64,000 nt of DNA from Piscinibacter defluvii. Its GTDB lineage: Bacteria > Pseudomonadota > Gammaproteobacteria > Burkholderiales > Burkholderiaceae_C. The position numbers and the translations under genes were made by a program. The stretch is taken from contig NZ_ML137199.1 in NCBI RefSeq assembly GCF_004011805.1, positions 126,088 through 190,087 of the forward strand, in the 5' to 3' direction. Below, piece by piece: positions 29,301-42,891 of the stretch; within the stretch, counting starts at the first letter, position 1, and each line of letters starts with the position of its first letter. A model generated the notes under the pieces. It searched no databases. It was not told the DNA's origin and saw only the letters and a list, made by a program, of their open reading frames with translations.

Positions 29301-30789
29301 GCACGGCTTCAACGCCGACACCGGCGACGAGCTGTTCGCCTACATCCCGAGCTGGGTGGTGCCGCGCCTGACGGCGCTGACCTCGCCGAACTACACGCAC
29401 CAGAGCTACGTCGACGCCACGCCGACGGTGGCCGAGGCCAACACGGGCACGAGCGCCTCGCCGAACTGGAAGACGGTGCTGGTGGGCGGCACCGGCGGCG
29501 GCGGCCAGGGTGTGTACGCGCTCGATGTCACGGACCCGACCGCCTTCGGTGCCGGTGCCGGCAACGACAAGGTTCTGTGGGAGTTCACCGACCGCGACGA
29601 CGTCGACCTCGGCAACGTGGTCGGCAAGCCGCAGATCCTGAAGGTCAACCTGAACGCCGGATCCGCGACGCCGAACTACAAGTACTTCGCCGTGGTGGCC
29701 AGCGGGGTCAACAACCACGCGGCCGACGGCCGGGCCAGCACCACCGCGGAGCCGGCGCTGTTCTTCCTCGACCTCGGCAAGCCCAAGACCGACAGCTGGT
29801 CGCTCGGCGGCAACTACTACAAGATCAAGTTCCCGGTGCGCACCAACGCGATCACCACCGGCATCATCGGCTTCAGCGCCCGCGTGGGTACTTCCAGCGA
29901 ACTGAGCTACCTGTATGTCGGCGACCTGCAGGGCAACCTGTGGAAGCTGGACTTCACCAAGACGGCGGCGAGCGCCTGGTCGCTGGACGCGCTCAGCTCG
30001 TTCAAGCAGTCGGGCACGGCGCTGCCGATGTACGTGGCACGTGACGCGTCGGGCAGCACGAACCGGCAGCCGATCTCGATGGAGCCGGCCCTGGTGTTCG
30101 GCCCGAACCGCAGCATCGTGGTGGCCTTCGGCACCGGCAAGTTCCTCGAGGTGAGCGACATCTCGCCGTCCTACAACGCGCAGTCGGTCTATGCGGTGCT
30201 CGACAACGGCAGCAGCACCGTCGACGGCGTTGCCACGCCCGAGGCGGCGATCGCCGGCCGGCCGCGCCTGATGGGCGGCACGATGACCGGGACCACCGTC
30301 AACGTGCCGGCGTTCAACTGGGGACGGCCGACCACCGACAACAGCGCTACCTCGCGCGCCGGCTGGTACTTCGATTTCCCGTTCTCCGCCACCACCACCT
30401 CGCCGGCGAGCGCAGGGACCGGGGAGCGCCAGATCAGCAACTTCGCCGTGCTGGCGGGCAAGCTGATCTTCGGCTCGGTGATCCCGGCGCTCAACAGCTG
30501 CGACAACGGCAGCGGCAACCTGTACATCATCGACTTCCTCGGCGGCGACGGCACCGGCACGGTGTCCACGGTCGGCATCCTCGGCGAGCCGTTCGTGATG
30601 CAGCTGGGCAGTGCCTCGAAGGACGGGACCGACTCGACGCGGATGCGCCGCCAGACCTCGCGCTGGCAGATCATCCTGCAGGGCTCCGCGGGCATCTCCG
30701 CGCCGCCGAGCATCACCAGCGACAGCATGAGCGGCCGGCTCGGCTGGCGCGAGATCAGCAACTACCAGGAACTGAGGAACGCCCCGTGA
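26341..30789 (+). CDS. pilY1: Type IV pilus tip adhesin/assembly factor PilY1 (PilC/PilY family)
   Basis: PilY1 caps the minor-pilin complex at the pilus tip and acts in pilus extension, adhesion and surface sensing. The 1482-residue protein has an N-terminal signal-like hydrophobic segment (about 18-45), a variable N-terminal half, and a C-terminal beta propeller from about residue 950. The propeller carries KALFVGANDGMLHGFNADTG, VLVGGTGGGGQGVYALDV, VLWEFTDRDDVDLG and YLYVGDLQGNLWKLDF. The Asp-rich calcium loop that precedes YAGDLWGNLW in Pseudomonas PilY1 is not visible: the segment reads ARVGTSSELS. Its stop overlaps pilE. Confidence 0.93.
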   Translation: MSRLMNLLQAVGTSRSARWIGAPVLIAAAFASLLSQSQTPLPPTVALAAEPLYARGARAKPTLTLALSVEFPTVGAQYVSSPGATSDNTYAPTTKYIGYFDTESCYSYVNDADATLRRFDRIGAATNRTCGGTGFSGNFMNWATSSAIDVLRLGLTGGDRVVDTGTLTVLQRAVLPNTSVSNNFWNGSNFPSKVLTAALAAGAVPDVLRGAHTGDIYIANCLNRVHFGTQATGSCATPGNNSNLGTGAAVTPVLGVVTNYTGTLPSDFSATACAAENGTCAVTGTVEVAYGAGTNWRLMTTNTNVACNNATFGDPIVGTVKACYTRPVAPASGGLTSDGFFYSRVRVCESSGGVLTDPRIDLCQRYPSGNYKPVGNLQKYSDRVRVAAFGYLNHSPGDPQRHGGVLRAPMKYVGDKSFDANFNLVTGANPVREWDDVTGVFLRDPDSGGGPNSGTGSNWPGQPISGVINYLNQFGRHGTFGQYKTYDPVGELYYESMRYIQGLQPTNIDSTVGHSAITGITDTMRDGFPVYTSYTDPHPAVSGMTDYSCVRNNIVGIGDVNTHNDRYVPGNPSTRTGKGDAARTASDAANEPDFYFWTKVVGGFESNNSVTYTDGKGVSRTTSNPNTPVTARWGMENQNIGADAASYYMAGIAYWANTHDIRGNQWSDTAKRRPGMRVTTYWLDVNEYGQQTDPTVHRVRNQFYFAAKYGGFKDVTESGNPFKKLAPGTKPSDNNFVNDPDNLNWERQTADLTKKEAKNYFLSSSAQEVLDALDQIFANIASEAASIAGGAISTQRLTTSGGLVYQAQFDPADWSGDLVAYPVSLAASGTSVSIGTLQNSPWRNLAGDAVGASGKLDDRSIASRNIYVGYYSGSGTGLFNTAEFVWSGSLPTQIKDAMKLPPGGSTPDSDTIGEARLNYLRGERASEAGTGVVFRRRSGRLGDIVNSGVAFSGAPTKNISDSSYASFESTNRNRVKALFVGANDGMLHGFNADTGDELFAYIPSWVVPRLTALTSPNYTHQSYVDATPTVAEANTGTSASPNWKTVLVGGTGGGGQGVYALDVTDPTAFGAGAGNDKVLWEFTDRDDVDLGNVVGKPQILKVNLNAGSATPNYKYFAVVASGVNNHAADGRASTTAEPALFFLDLGKPKTDSWSLGGNYYKIKFPVRTNAITTGIIGFSARVGTSSELSYLYVGDLQGNLWKLDFTKTAASAWSLDALSSFKQSGTALPMYVARDASGSTNRQPISMEPALVFGPNRSIVVAFGTGKFLEVSDISPSYNAQSVYAVLDNGSSTVDGVATPEAAIAGRPRLMGGTMTGTTVNVPAFNWGRPTTDNSATSRAGWYFDFPFSATTTSPASAGTGERQISNFAVLAGKLIFGSVIPALNSCDNGSGNLYIIDFLGGDGTGTVSTVGILGEPFVMQLGSASKDGTDSTRMRRQTSRWQIILQGSAGISAPPSITSDSMSGRLGWREISNYQELRNAP

Positions 30790-31289
30790 TGCGCCTGGAC
30801 GCCAGCGGCCTGCGGGCCGCGCACAAGGCCGGCGGCTTCTCGCTGCTGGAACTGATGATCGTGGTGGCGATCATCGGCGTGATCGCCTCGGTCGCGTACC
30901 CGGCCTACACCGAGTCGGTGCTCAAGGGCCGGCGCGCCGAGGCGCGCACCGCGCTGATGAACCTGATGCAGCAGCAGGAGCGCTACCTGTCGCAGAACGG
31001 CTGCTACTTCCTGTTCAACGCCAGCGCCGGCGCCTCCACCGGCACCAACTGTGCCGGCGCCAACGTCGCGACACCGTTCAGCACCAAGTCGAGCACCCGT
31101 TCGAACGCGCACTTGCTGGCTGCCACAGCCTGCGTCGTCGGCGGCGCGCCGCTGCCGGCCAACCAGTGCGTGCAGCTCTCGGCCGTGCCCAACCCGGCCG
31201 GCACCGACCCGGCCGCCGGCACGCTCTCGCTGATGAGCACCGGCCGCAAGGACTGCACCGGAACCAAGCCGGAGATCTGCTGGAAATGA
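30789..31289 (+). CDS. pilE: Type IV minor pilin PilE-like
   Basis: This is a 166-residue type IV pilin-like protein. The prepilin peptidase site is AGG/FSLLELMIVVAIIGVIASVAYPAY, with Glu5 present. It has the GRRAEARTALMNLMQQQERY helix of minor pilins of the PilE/ComP type, two Cys pairs, and a C-terminal Cys loop (DCTGTKPEICWK). The ATG at 30789 overlaps the last base of pilY1; an in-frame GTG at 30786 is also possible. As in other betaproteobacteria it follows pilY1 and is a tip minor pilin, not the major subunit. Confidence 0.9.
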   Translation: MRLDASGLRAAHKAGGFSLLELMIVVAIIGVIASVAYPAYTESVLKGRRAEARTALMNLMQQQERYLSQNGCYFLFNASAGASTGTNCAGANVATPFSTKSSTRSNAHLLAATACVVGGAPLPANQCVQLSAVPNPAGTDPAAGTLSLMSTGRKDCTGTKPEICWK

Positions 31290-31894
31290 AGCCGATGCTG
31301 CCGACCCTGCGATCGCCTGCGTGGCGCCGACGGGGCATGACCCTGGTCGAGCTGATGGTCGTGATCGCGATGATCGCGATCCTGCTGGGCATCGCGTCGC
31401 CGAGCTTCATCGCCTACCGGCGCAATGCGGAGCTGACCAGTACGTCCAACGAGTTCCTCGCCGCCCTCAGCGCGGCGCGGGCCGAGGCCATGAAGCGCCA
31501 ATTGCGCGCCTTCGTCGTGCCGGCCGACGGCGCGACCTGGGCCAGCGGCTGGATCGCCTTCGTCGACGTCAACAGCAACGTCACCGCAGGCACGCTGACC
31601 ATGGAGGAGGGCACCGACTTCGAGGTCACGCGTCATGCGGCGCTGCCGGCCTCGCTGTCCACCCCGGCCTCCGCCGACGTGACCGGCTTCCTCAGCGGCG
31701 GCGTGCCGTACGCGATGTTCAACGGCAGCGGCTTCATGGTGCAGCTCGACGGTGCCTTCCCGGCCGGGGGCGTGCACGCGATCGACCTCTACAACGGCAC
31801 CGACACGCGCCGCATCATCGCCAACACCACCGGCCGGCTGCGGGTCTGCAAGCCCGACCCGGTCACCTGCAGCGCCGCCGCGGGCGGCATCTGA
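31286..31894 (+). CDS. fimT: Type IV minor pilin FimT/GspH family
   Basis: This is a 202-residue minor pseudopilin of the GspH/FimT family. The cleavage site RRG/MTLVELMVVIAMIAILLGIASPSF carries Glu5 and the family-typical SPSF end of the helix. It is followed by LTSTSNEFLAALSAARAEAMKR and, near the C terminus, TGRLRVCKPDPVTCSA with two Cys, comparable to the C-terminal region implicated in DNA binding by FimT in competence. The ATG overlaps the pilE stop (ATGA). DNA-uptake function is an inference from the family. Confidence 0.9.
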   Translation: MKPMLPTLRSPAWRRRGMTLVELMVVIAMIAILLGIASPSFIAYRRNAELTSTSNEFLAALSAARAEAMKRQLRAFVVPADGATWASGWIAFVDVNSNVTAGTLTMEEGTDFEVTRHAALPASLSTPASADVTGFLSGGVPYAMFNGSGFMVQLDGAFPAGGVHAIDLYNGTDTRRIIANTTGRLRVCKPDPVTCSAAAGGI

Positions 31895-31909
31895 CGGACC
31901 TCCGACGCC

Positions 31910-32638
31910 TTGGCCCGCCTGCCCCGCCTCGTCGTCGCTGGCCTGCCCCACGTGGTGGTGCACCGCGGCCTGAACGGCCAGCCGGTGCTGCTCGACGAAG
32001 CCGATCGCGCCACCTACCTGCAGGCACTGTCGGGCGCCGCACGCGAAGCGGGCGTGCTGCTGCACGGCTACGGGTTGTTCTCCGGCGAGGTGCGGCTGCT
32101 TGCCACGCCCACCACGGCCACCTCGCTGGGGCAGATGATGCAGGCCGTCGGGCGGCGTTACGTGCGCGCCTTCAACCAGCGCCACCAACGTGCCGGCACG
32201 CCCTGGGAGGGGCGTTTCCGATCCACCGTGCTCGAGCCGCAGGCGCATTTCATCGAGGCACTGCGGTTCGTCGAGGGCTGCGACGATGACGGCACGCCGC
32301 TTGCAGGCGGTTCCGATGCACTGCGCTGGTCGAGCGCCGGGCACCACCTTGGCCGCCGGCACGAGCCGGCGCTGACCGAGCATGAGGTGTTCTGGGCCCT
32401 CGGCAACACGCCGTTCGAGCGCGAAGCGGCCTACCTGGCGTTGCTGGCCCAGCCGGTGCCTGGCGCCGCGCGCGAGGCGGTACGCGACGCCGCCCTGAAA
32501 GGCTGGGCGCTCGGGTCGCCCGCCTTCGTCGACGGGCTGCGTGCCGGCACGAGCCGCCGCCCGTCGCCGCTGCGCCGGGGGCGTCCGAGCCGCCAGTCCG
32601 GTACCGCCGAGGTGGCGGGGAGATTATCTGTCCCCTAA
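31910..32638 (+). CDS. RAYT-like (REP-associated tyrosine transposase) protein with degenerate HUH motif
   Basis: The 242-residue protein is clearly of the IS200/RAYT transposase family: MARLPRLVVAGLPHVVVHRG at the N terminus, MMQAVGRRYVRAFNQRH with the expected catalytic Tyr region, and TPWEGRFRSTVLEP. The metal-binding HUH site that normally reads PNHVHL is here SGEVRL, so both histidines are gone. This makes single-strand nicking unlikely. It starts at TTG 16 bases after fimT, and its last codons lie in an inverted repeat. A 25-base palindrome and gltB follow. The product is probably a domesticated or decaying transposase, but the open frame is intact. Confidence 0.75.
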   Translation: MARLPRLVVAGLPHVVVHRGLNGQPVLLDEADRATYLQALSGAAREAGVLLHGYGLFSGEVRLLATPTTATSLGQMMQAVGRRYVRAFNQRHQRAGTPWEGRFRSTVLEPQAHFIEALRFVEGCDDDGTPLAGGSDALRWSSAGHHLGRRHEPALTEHEVFWALGNTPFEREAAYLALLAQPVPGAAREAVRDAALKGWALGSPAFVDGLRAGTSRRPSPLRRGRPSRQSGTAEVAGRLSVP

Positions 32639-32648
32639 AAGTCGGGGG
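32617..32648. repeat. Inverted repeat elements at the 3' end of the RAYT-like gene
   Basis: GGGGA (32617-32621) and TCCCC (32631-32635) flank a short AT-rich core that ends at the stop codon, and a further GGGGG lies at 32644-32648. Alternative small stem-loops can form. The core GATTATCTGTCCCC resembles short motifs often seen next to RAYT genes. Assignment as a REP-like element rests on this resemblance and location. Confidence 0.45.
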
Positions 32649-32665
32649 CTGATCGTTTGATCTGA

Positions 32666-32690
32666 TTAAATGGGGTCAGACCCCATTTAA
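32666..32690. repeat. Perfect 12-bp inverted repeat (REP/RAYT-like palindrome) upstream of gltB
   Basis: Two perfect 12-base arms (TTAAATGGGGTC and GACCCCATTTAA) are separated by a single A. The GGGGTCAGACCCC core is of the kind commonly found beside RAYT genes in proteobacteria. It lies 27 bases after the RAYT-like gene and 64 bases before the gltB start, so it is also in the gltB leader or promoter. It could fold as a hairpin in RNA or be extruded in DNA. Confidence 0.75.
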
Positions 32691-32754
32691 AACGCTTGGC
32701 GCCCATGTTGCGCTGCAGTAAGCTTGCGGCCGTTTCGATCTGCCGGAGCCTGCC

Positions 32755-37506
<4,752 letters not shown>

Positions 37507-37513
37507 CAGCCCC

Positions 37514-37533
37514 GGCCGCGGGGTACCGCGGCC
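37514..37533 (+). repeat. Hairpin 1 in the gltB-gltD spacer
   Basis: GGCCGCGG and CCGCGGCC form a perfect 8-bp stem around the loop GGTA, seven bases after the gltB stop. There is no T tract, so it is not a classical terminator. It could stabilise the gltB transcript or cause partial termination. Confidence 0.6.
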
Positions 37534-37547
37534 ACCCCCGAGGGGTC

Positions 37548-37584
37548 GGCACTCGGGCTTGGGGCGGCCCGGCGCCCGAGTGCC
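37548..37584 (+). repeat. Hairpin 2 in the gltB-gltD spacer
   Basis: An 11-bp perfect stem (GGCACTCGGGC with GCCCGAGTGCC) encloses a 15-base GC-rich loop. It lies 35 bases before the gltD start and has no T tract. Together with hairpin 1 it fills most of the spacer. Confidence 0.6.
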
Positions 37585-37619
37585 TGACGACGCAGCAACA
37601 CTGAGAGCAAGAAACCATC

Positions 37620-39086
<1,467 letters not shown>

Positions 39087-39228
39087 AGCGGGCGGGCCGA
39101 GCGTGACCAATCCGGCAGTGCGCCTGCGCTGCTGGTGAGAAGATGTATCTGCGCCCTCCCCGGGCTGCGGGGGGCGACAGGGCATGCGCTAGGATGCCCC
39201 GATTCATATGCCGGGCTCCGTACGCGCC

Positions 39229-41238
39229 ATGTCGACCTCGTTCGCCAGCAGTCTCGACGCCCTGAGCGGCTGGCGCTCGGCATTGCTGACGAGTCTCGAG
39301 TCGGTCGCACGTTTCCTGACCGACCACGAGCTGGCCGACGTGCAGATCGAGGCCCAGCTCGCCGCCGTGCGCGAGCGGCTCGCCCAGGAGAAGCTGGTCG
39401 TTGCCTTCGTCGCCGAGTTCTCGCGCGGCAAGTCGGAGCTGATCAACGCGGTCTTCTTCGCCGACGCGGGTCGGCGCATCCTGCCGGCCACGCCGGGCCG
39501 GACCACCATGTGCCCGGTCGAGCTGGCCTGGGACGGCGAGGAGGCCCCCGGCCTGGCGCTGCTGCCGATCGAGACGCGCCTGAACGGCCAGTCGCTTGGC
39601 GAACTGCGCCAGCAGCCGCGCCAGTGGAAGCAGATCGAGCTCGAGACCAAGAACCCCGAACGACTGGCCGAGACGCTGCGCGAGGTGATGCGCACCTCCT
39701 GGGTCTCGAAGGACGACGCGCGCGCGCTCGGCTTCTGGAACGACGAGACACCGGACGACAATCCGCCGCTGGACGAGATGGGCCGCGTCGAGGTGCCGGC
39801 CTGGCGCCATGCGCTGATCAACTACCCGCACCCGCTGCTCAAGCAGGGCCTGGTGGTGCTCGACACGCCGGGCCTGAACGCGATCGGCGCCGAGCCCGAG
39901 CTGACGCTCTCGCTGCTGCCCACCGCGCACGCCACCGTGTTCATCCTCGGCGCCGACACCGGCGTCACCAAGAGCGACCTGGCGATCTGGCGCGACCACC
40001 TCGGCACCGACCCGCTGTCGCGCTTCGTGGTGCTGAACAAGATCGACGCGCTGATCGATCCGCTCGCCTCGCCGGCGGTGGTGCGCGAGCAGATCGCCTC
40101 GCAGGTCAGCGAGACGGCGCGTACGCTGGCGATTCCCGCCGAGCGGGTGTTCCCGCTCTCGGCGCGCCAGGCGCTGGCGGCGCGTGTGGCCGACGATCCG
40201 GCCGGCCTGGCCGAGAGCCGCCTGCCCGCGCTGGAGGACGCCCTCGGCGCCGAGCTGATGCCGCACCGCCGCGCGCTGCTCGAGCGCGTGGTGGTCGAGG
40301 CGGCCGCCACGATCGAGAACCATGTCGCGCGCCACGTGCTCGACCGGCGCCGCCAGCTCGCCGAGCAGATGCTCGAGCTGCGCGGGCTGCGCGGCAAGAG
40401 CGCCGGCAAGCTGCAGATGATGCTGCAGCGGGTGGACGCCGAGACGAGCGAGTTCGAGGCCTGCACCACCAAGCTGCAGGCGATGCGTGCGGTGCACAGC
40501 CGCATGTTGAAGGACGCGATGGTCGATCTCTCCTCCGACCGCCTGCGCGAGCAGGTCGGCCAGATGCAGGAGCAGATGTCCGCCTCGCTGCTGAACCTCG
40601 GCGCCCGCAAGGCCTTCGTCGCCTTGTGCCAGCGCCTGCATGGGCTGCTCGGCGCGGCCGCCAAGCGCAGCGGCGAGATCCGCGAGATGCTCTCGGCCAC
40701 CTTCGGCAAGCTGAACACCGAGTTCGGCTTCAGCCTGGCGGTCAACCCGGGCCCGGACCTGGAGCGCTTCGCCGACGAGCTGCGCCTGATCGAGAAGAGC
40801 TACACCCAGTACCTCGGCCTGACCCAGGCGCTGCGGCTGTCGCAGCCCAAGTTCATGGAGCAGTTCCGGCGCATGCTGATGTCCAAGCTGCGCGTGGTGT
40901 TCGAGAACGCGAGCGCCGAGATGGAGCTGTGGAACAAGTCCGCCTCGGCCCAGGTCGACGCGCAGCTGCGCGAGCGGCGCCGCGCCTTCCGGCGTCGCCG
41001 CGAGGCGCTCGAGCGCATCCAGGCCGCCGCCGGCGAGCTCGAGACGCGCCTGGGCGAACTCGAGGCGCAGGACGGGCGGCTGCAGGGCTTCCAGGGCCGC
41101 TGCGAGGAGCTGACCGGCGCGCTGCGCCGCCAGGCCCGCAGCGGCATGCGCGGCGAGACGGCCACGATGATCAGCATCGACCTGCCGCTGTCCGACGAGC
41201 CCGAGCCGTCGATGCTGCGCCACGCCGCGCAGGCGTGA
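39229..41238 (+). CDS. Dynamin family GTPase
   Basis: This is a 669-residue large GTPase of the bacterial dynamin-like group. Nucleotide-binding motifs are the P-loop AEFSRGKS (residues 62-69), a G2 Thr in [12 protein letters not shown]3 LDTPGLN and G4 LNKID. The first P-loop position is Ala where the consensus has Gly. Long helical segments follow, with coiled-coil character around 370-460 and 560-650 ([19 protein letters not shown]). Such proteins remodel or protect membranes; the role here is unknown. The ATG at 39229 is chosen over one at 39208. mutY overlaps its stop by four bases. Confidence 0.85.
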   Translation: MSTSFASSLDALSGWRSALLTSLESVARFLTDHELADVQIEAQLAAVRERLAQEKLVVAFVAEFSRGKSELINAVFFADAGRRILPATPGRTTMCPVELAWDGEEAPGLALLPIETRLNGQSLGELRQQPRQWKQIELETKNPERLAETLREVMRTSWVSKDDARALGFWNDETPDDNPPLDEMGRVEVPAWRHALINYPHPLLKQGLVVLDTPGLNAIGAEPELTLSLLPTAHATVFILGADTGVTKSDLAIWRDHLGTDPLSRFVVLNKIDALIDPLASPAVVREQIASQVSETARTLAIPAERVFPLSARQALAARVADDPAGLAESRLPALEDALGAELMPHRRALLERVVVEAAATIENHVARHVLDRRRQLAEQMLELRGLRGKSAGKLQMMLQRVDAETSEFEACTTKLQAMRAVHSRMLKDAMVDLSSDRLREQVGQMQEQMSASLLNLGARKAFVALCQRLHGLLGAAAKRSGEIREMLSATFGKLNTEFGFSLAVNPGPDLERFADELRLIEKSYTQYLGLTQALRLSQPKFMEQFRRMLMSKLRVVFENASAEMELWNKSASAQVDAQLRERRRAFRRRREALERIQAAAGELETRLGELEAQDGRLQGFQGRCEELTGALRRQARSGMRGETATMISIDLPLSDEPEPSMLRHAAQA

Positions 41239-42284
41239 GCCGGGCCGGTTTCTCCGCGCGCCTGATCGCCTGGCAGCAGCGCCACGGCCGGCACGACCTG
41301 CCCTGGCAGGCCACGCGCGACCCGTACCGCGTGTGGCTCTCCGAGATCATGCTGCAGCAGACCCAGGTGGCCACCGTGCTGGGCTACTACGGGCGTTTCC
41401 TGCAGCGCTTCCCCGATGTCGCCGCGCTCGCCGCCGCCTCGCAGGACGAGGTGCTCGCGCTGTGGAGCGGCCTGGGCTACTACAGCCGCGCGCGCAACCT
41501 GCACCGCTGCGCGCAGCAGGTGGTGGCGCGCCACGGCGGCGCCTTCCCGCGCAGCAGCACTGCGCTGGCCGAGCTGCCCGGCATCGGCCGCTCGACGGCC
41601 GCGGCGATCGCCGCGTTCTGCTTCGGCGAGCGCGTCGCCATCCTGGACGGCAACGTCAAGCGCGTGCTCACGCGCGTGCTGGCCTTCGAGGGCGACCTGG
41701 CCGAGGCCGCGCAGGAGCGCGCGCTGTGGCACGAGGCCACCGCGCTGCTGCCCGCACAGGGCATCGAGGCCTACACGCAGGGACTGATGGACCTGGGCGC
41801 CACGCTGTGCCTGCAGCGCGCGCCGCAGTGCCCGGTCTGCCCGGTGCGCGAGGACTGCCGTGCCGCGCGCGCCGGCGAGCCGCAGCGCTACCCGGTCAAG
41901 ACGCGCAAGCTGCGGCGCGGCACGCGCACCAGCGTCTGGCTCTGGCTCTCCTGGCGCGAGCGGCTCTGGCTGGTGCAGCGACCGCAGCGCGGCGTCTGGG
42001 CCGGCCTGTGGAGCCTGCCCGAGTTCGACGACGAGGCCGCGTTCGAGACCGCGCGTTCCGGCTGGCCCGGCACCGTGGAGCGGCTGCCGAGCTTCACGCA
42101 TGTGCTGACGCACCTGGACTGGACGCTGCACCCGCGCCGCCTCGTGCTGCCGTCGCGCACGGCGGCCGCGCGTGTCGACGCGATTACCGCCGCCTGGCCC
42201 GCGGGCCGCTGGTTCACGCGCGAGGAGGCGCTCGCCAGCGGCCTGCCCGCGCCGCTGCGCAAGCTGCTGCTCGCGTCTACTTGA
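41235..42284 (+). CDS. mutY: A/G-specific adenine glycosylase
   Basis: MutY removes adenine mispaired with 8-oxoguanine. The 349-residue protein has the conserved LPWQATRDPYRVWLSEIMLQQTQV, the helix-hairpin-helix ELPGIGRSTAAAI, catalytic Asp in ILDGNVKRV, and the 4Fe-4S loop with spacing C-x6-C-x2-C-x5-C (CLQRAPQCPVCPVREDC). A C-terminal NUDIX-like domain recognises 8-oxoguanine (GVWAGLWSLPEF, FTHVLTHLDW). It starts at a GTG overlapping the dynamin-gene stop. Its 3' end overlaps the convergent LON-domain gene by eight bases. Confidence 0.96.
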   Translation: MSRAGFSARLIAWQQRHGRHDLPWQATRDPYRVWLSEIMLQQTQVATVLGYYGRFLQRFPDVAALAAASQDEVLALWSGLGYYSRARNLHRCAQQVVARHGGAFPRSSTALAELPGIGRSTAAAIAAFCFGERVAILDGNVKRVLTRVLAFEGDLAEAAQERALWHEATALLPAQGIEAYTQGLMDLGATLCLQRAPQCPVCPVREDCRAARAGEPQRYPVKTRKLRRGTRTSVWLWLSWRERLWLVQRPQRGVWAGLWSLPEFDDEAAFETARSGWPGTVERLPSFTHVLTHLDWTLHPRRLVLPSRTAAARVDAITAAWPAGRWFTREEALASGLPAPLRKLLLAST

Positions 42285-42891
42285 CCACGCCCTTGCCGCG
42301 CAGGAACTCGTCGACCAGGGCGAGGCGCGCCAGCGGGTCGGGCAGCTCCATCAGCTTCTGCTTGGCCGCCAGCGGGATCGGCAGGATTTCGCACCAGCGG
42401 TTGGCCACCCAGCCGGCGAGCTCGAAGTGGTAGGGCGCATCGAAGGGCTCGGCGCCCTGCGCCTTCAGCGAGGCGATCGCGTTGGCCAGGCCGCGCACGG
42501 TCTCGTGCTGGCTGGCCGCCGGCGCGACCGGTTCGTCGTCGGGCAGCAGCCGGGTGCGCGCCAGCCACAGGCCGTCGGCCTGCTGGTGCGACTGCTCGAC
42601 CTGGAAGCGCTGCGTGCCGCGACCGCGCACCTGCAGGATGCCGGGGCGCAGGCTGTCCACCTCCACCAGCTCGGCCAGCACGCCAATGGTCTCGAAGGCC
42701 ACCGCGTCGTCGCCCTGGCGCACCTCCTGCCCGCTGCGCAGCGCCACCACGCCGAACGGGCGCTGCTCGCGCAGGCAGGCGGACATCAGGTCGAGGTAAC
42801 GTGCCTCGAACACCTTCAGCCCCAGGCGGCCGCCGGGGAACAGCACCGTGTTCAGCGGGAACAGCGGGGTCTCGTGGGCAGGGTCAGTCAC
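42277..42891 (-). CDS. LON peptidase substrate-binding domain protein
   Basis: This 204-residue protein consists only of the LON N-terminal (substrate-binding) domain; no AAA+ or protease domain is present. Recognised features are the opening [32 protein letters not shown], the central [25 protein letters not shown], and a helical C-terminal part ([18 protein letters not shown]). Such stand-alone domains are common in proteobacteria, with unclear function. Its start overlaps the rapZ stop by eight bases, so it is the last gene of the nadK-recN-rapZ unit. Confidence 0.88.
   Translation of the reverse strand: MTDPAHETPLFPLNTVLFPGGRLGLKVFEARYLDLMSACLREQRPFGVVALRSGQEVRQGDDAVAFETIGVLAELVEVDSLRPGILQVRGRGTQRFQVEQSHQQADGLWLARTRLLPDDEPVAPAASQHETVRGLANAIASLKAQGAEPFDAPYHFELAGWVANRWCEILPIPLAAKQKLMELPDPLARLALVDEFLRGKGVVK

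Noticed and set aside
25645-29718. A 1357-codon minus-strand open frame opposite pilX-pilY1
   Set aside because: Same artefact of high GC; the plus-strand genes have signal sequences and family motifs.
39142-39180. GC-rich inverted repeat after gltD as a terminator
   Set aside because: The stem is imperfect and no T tract follows.
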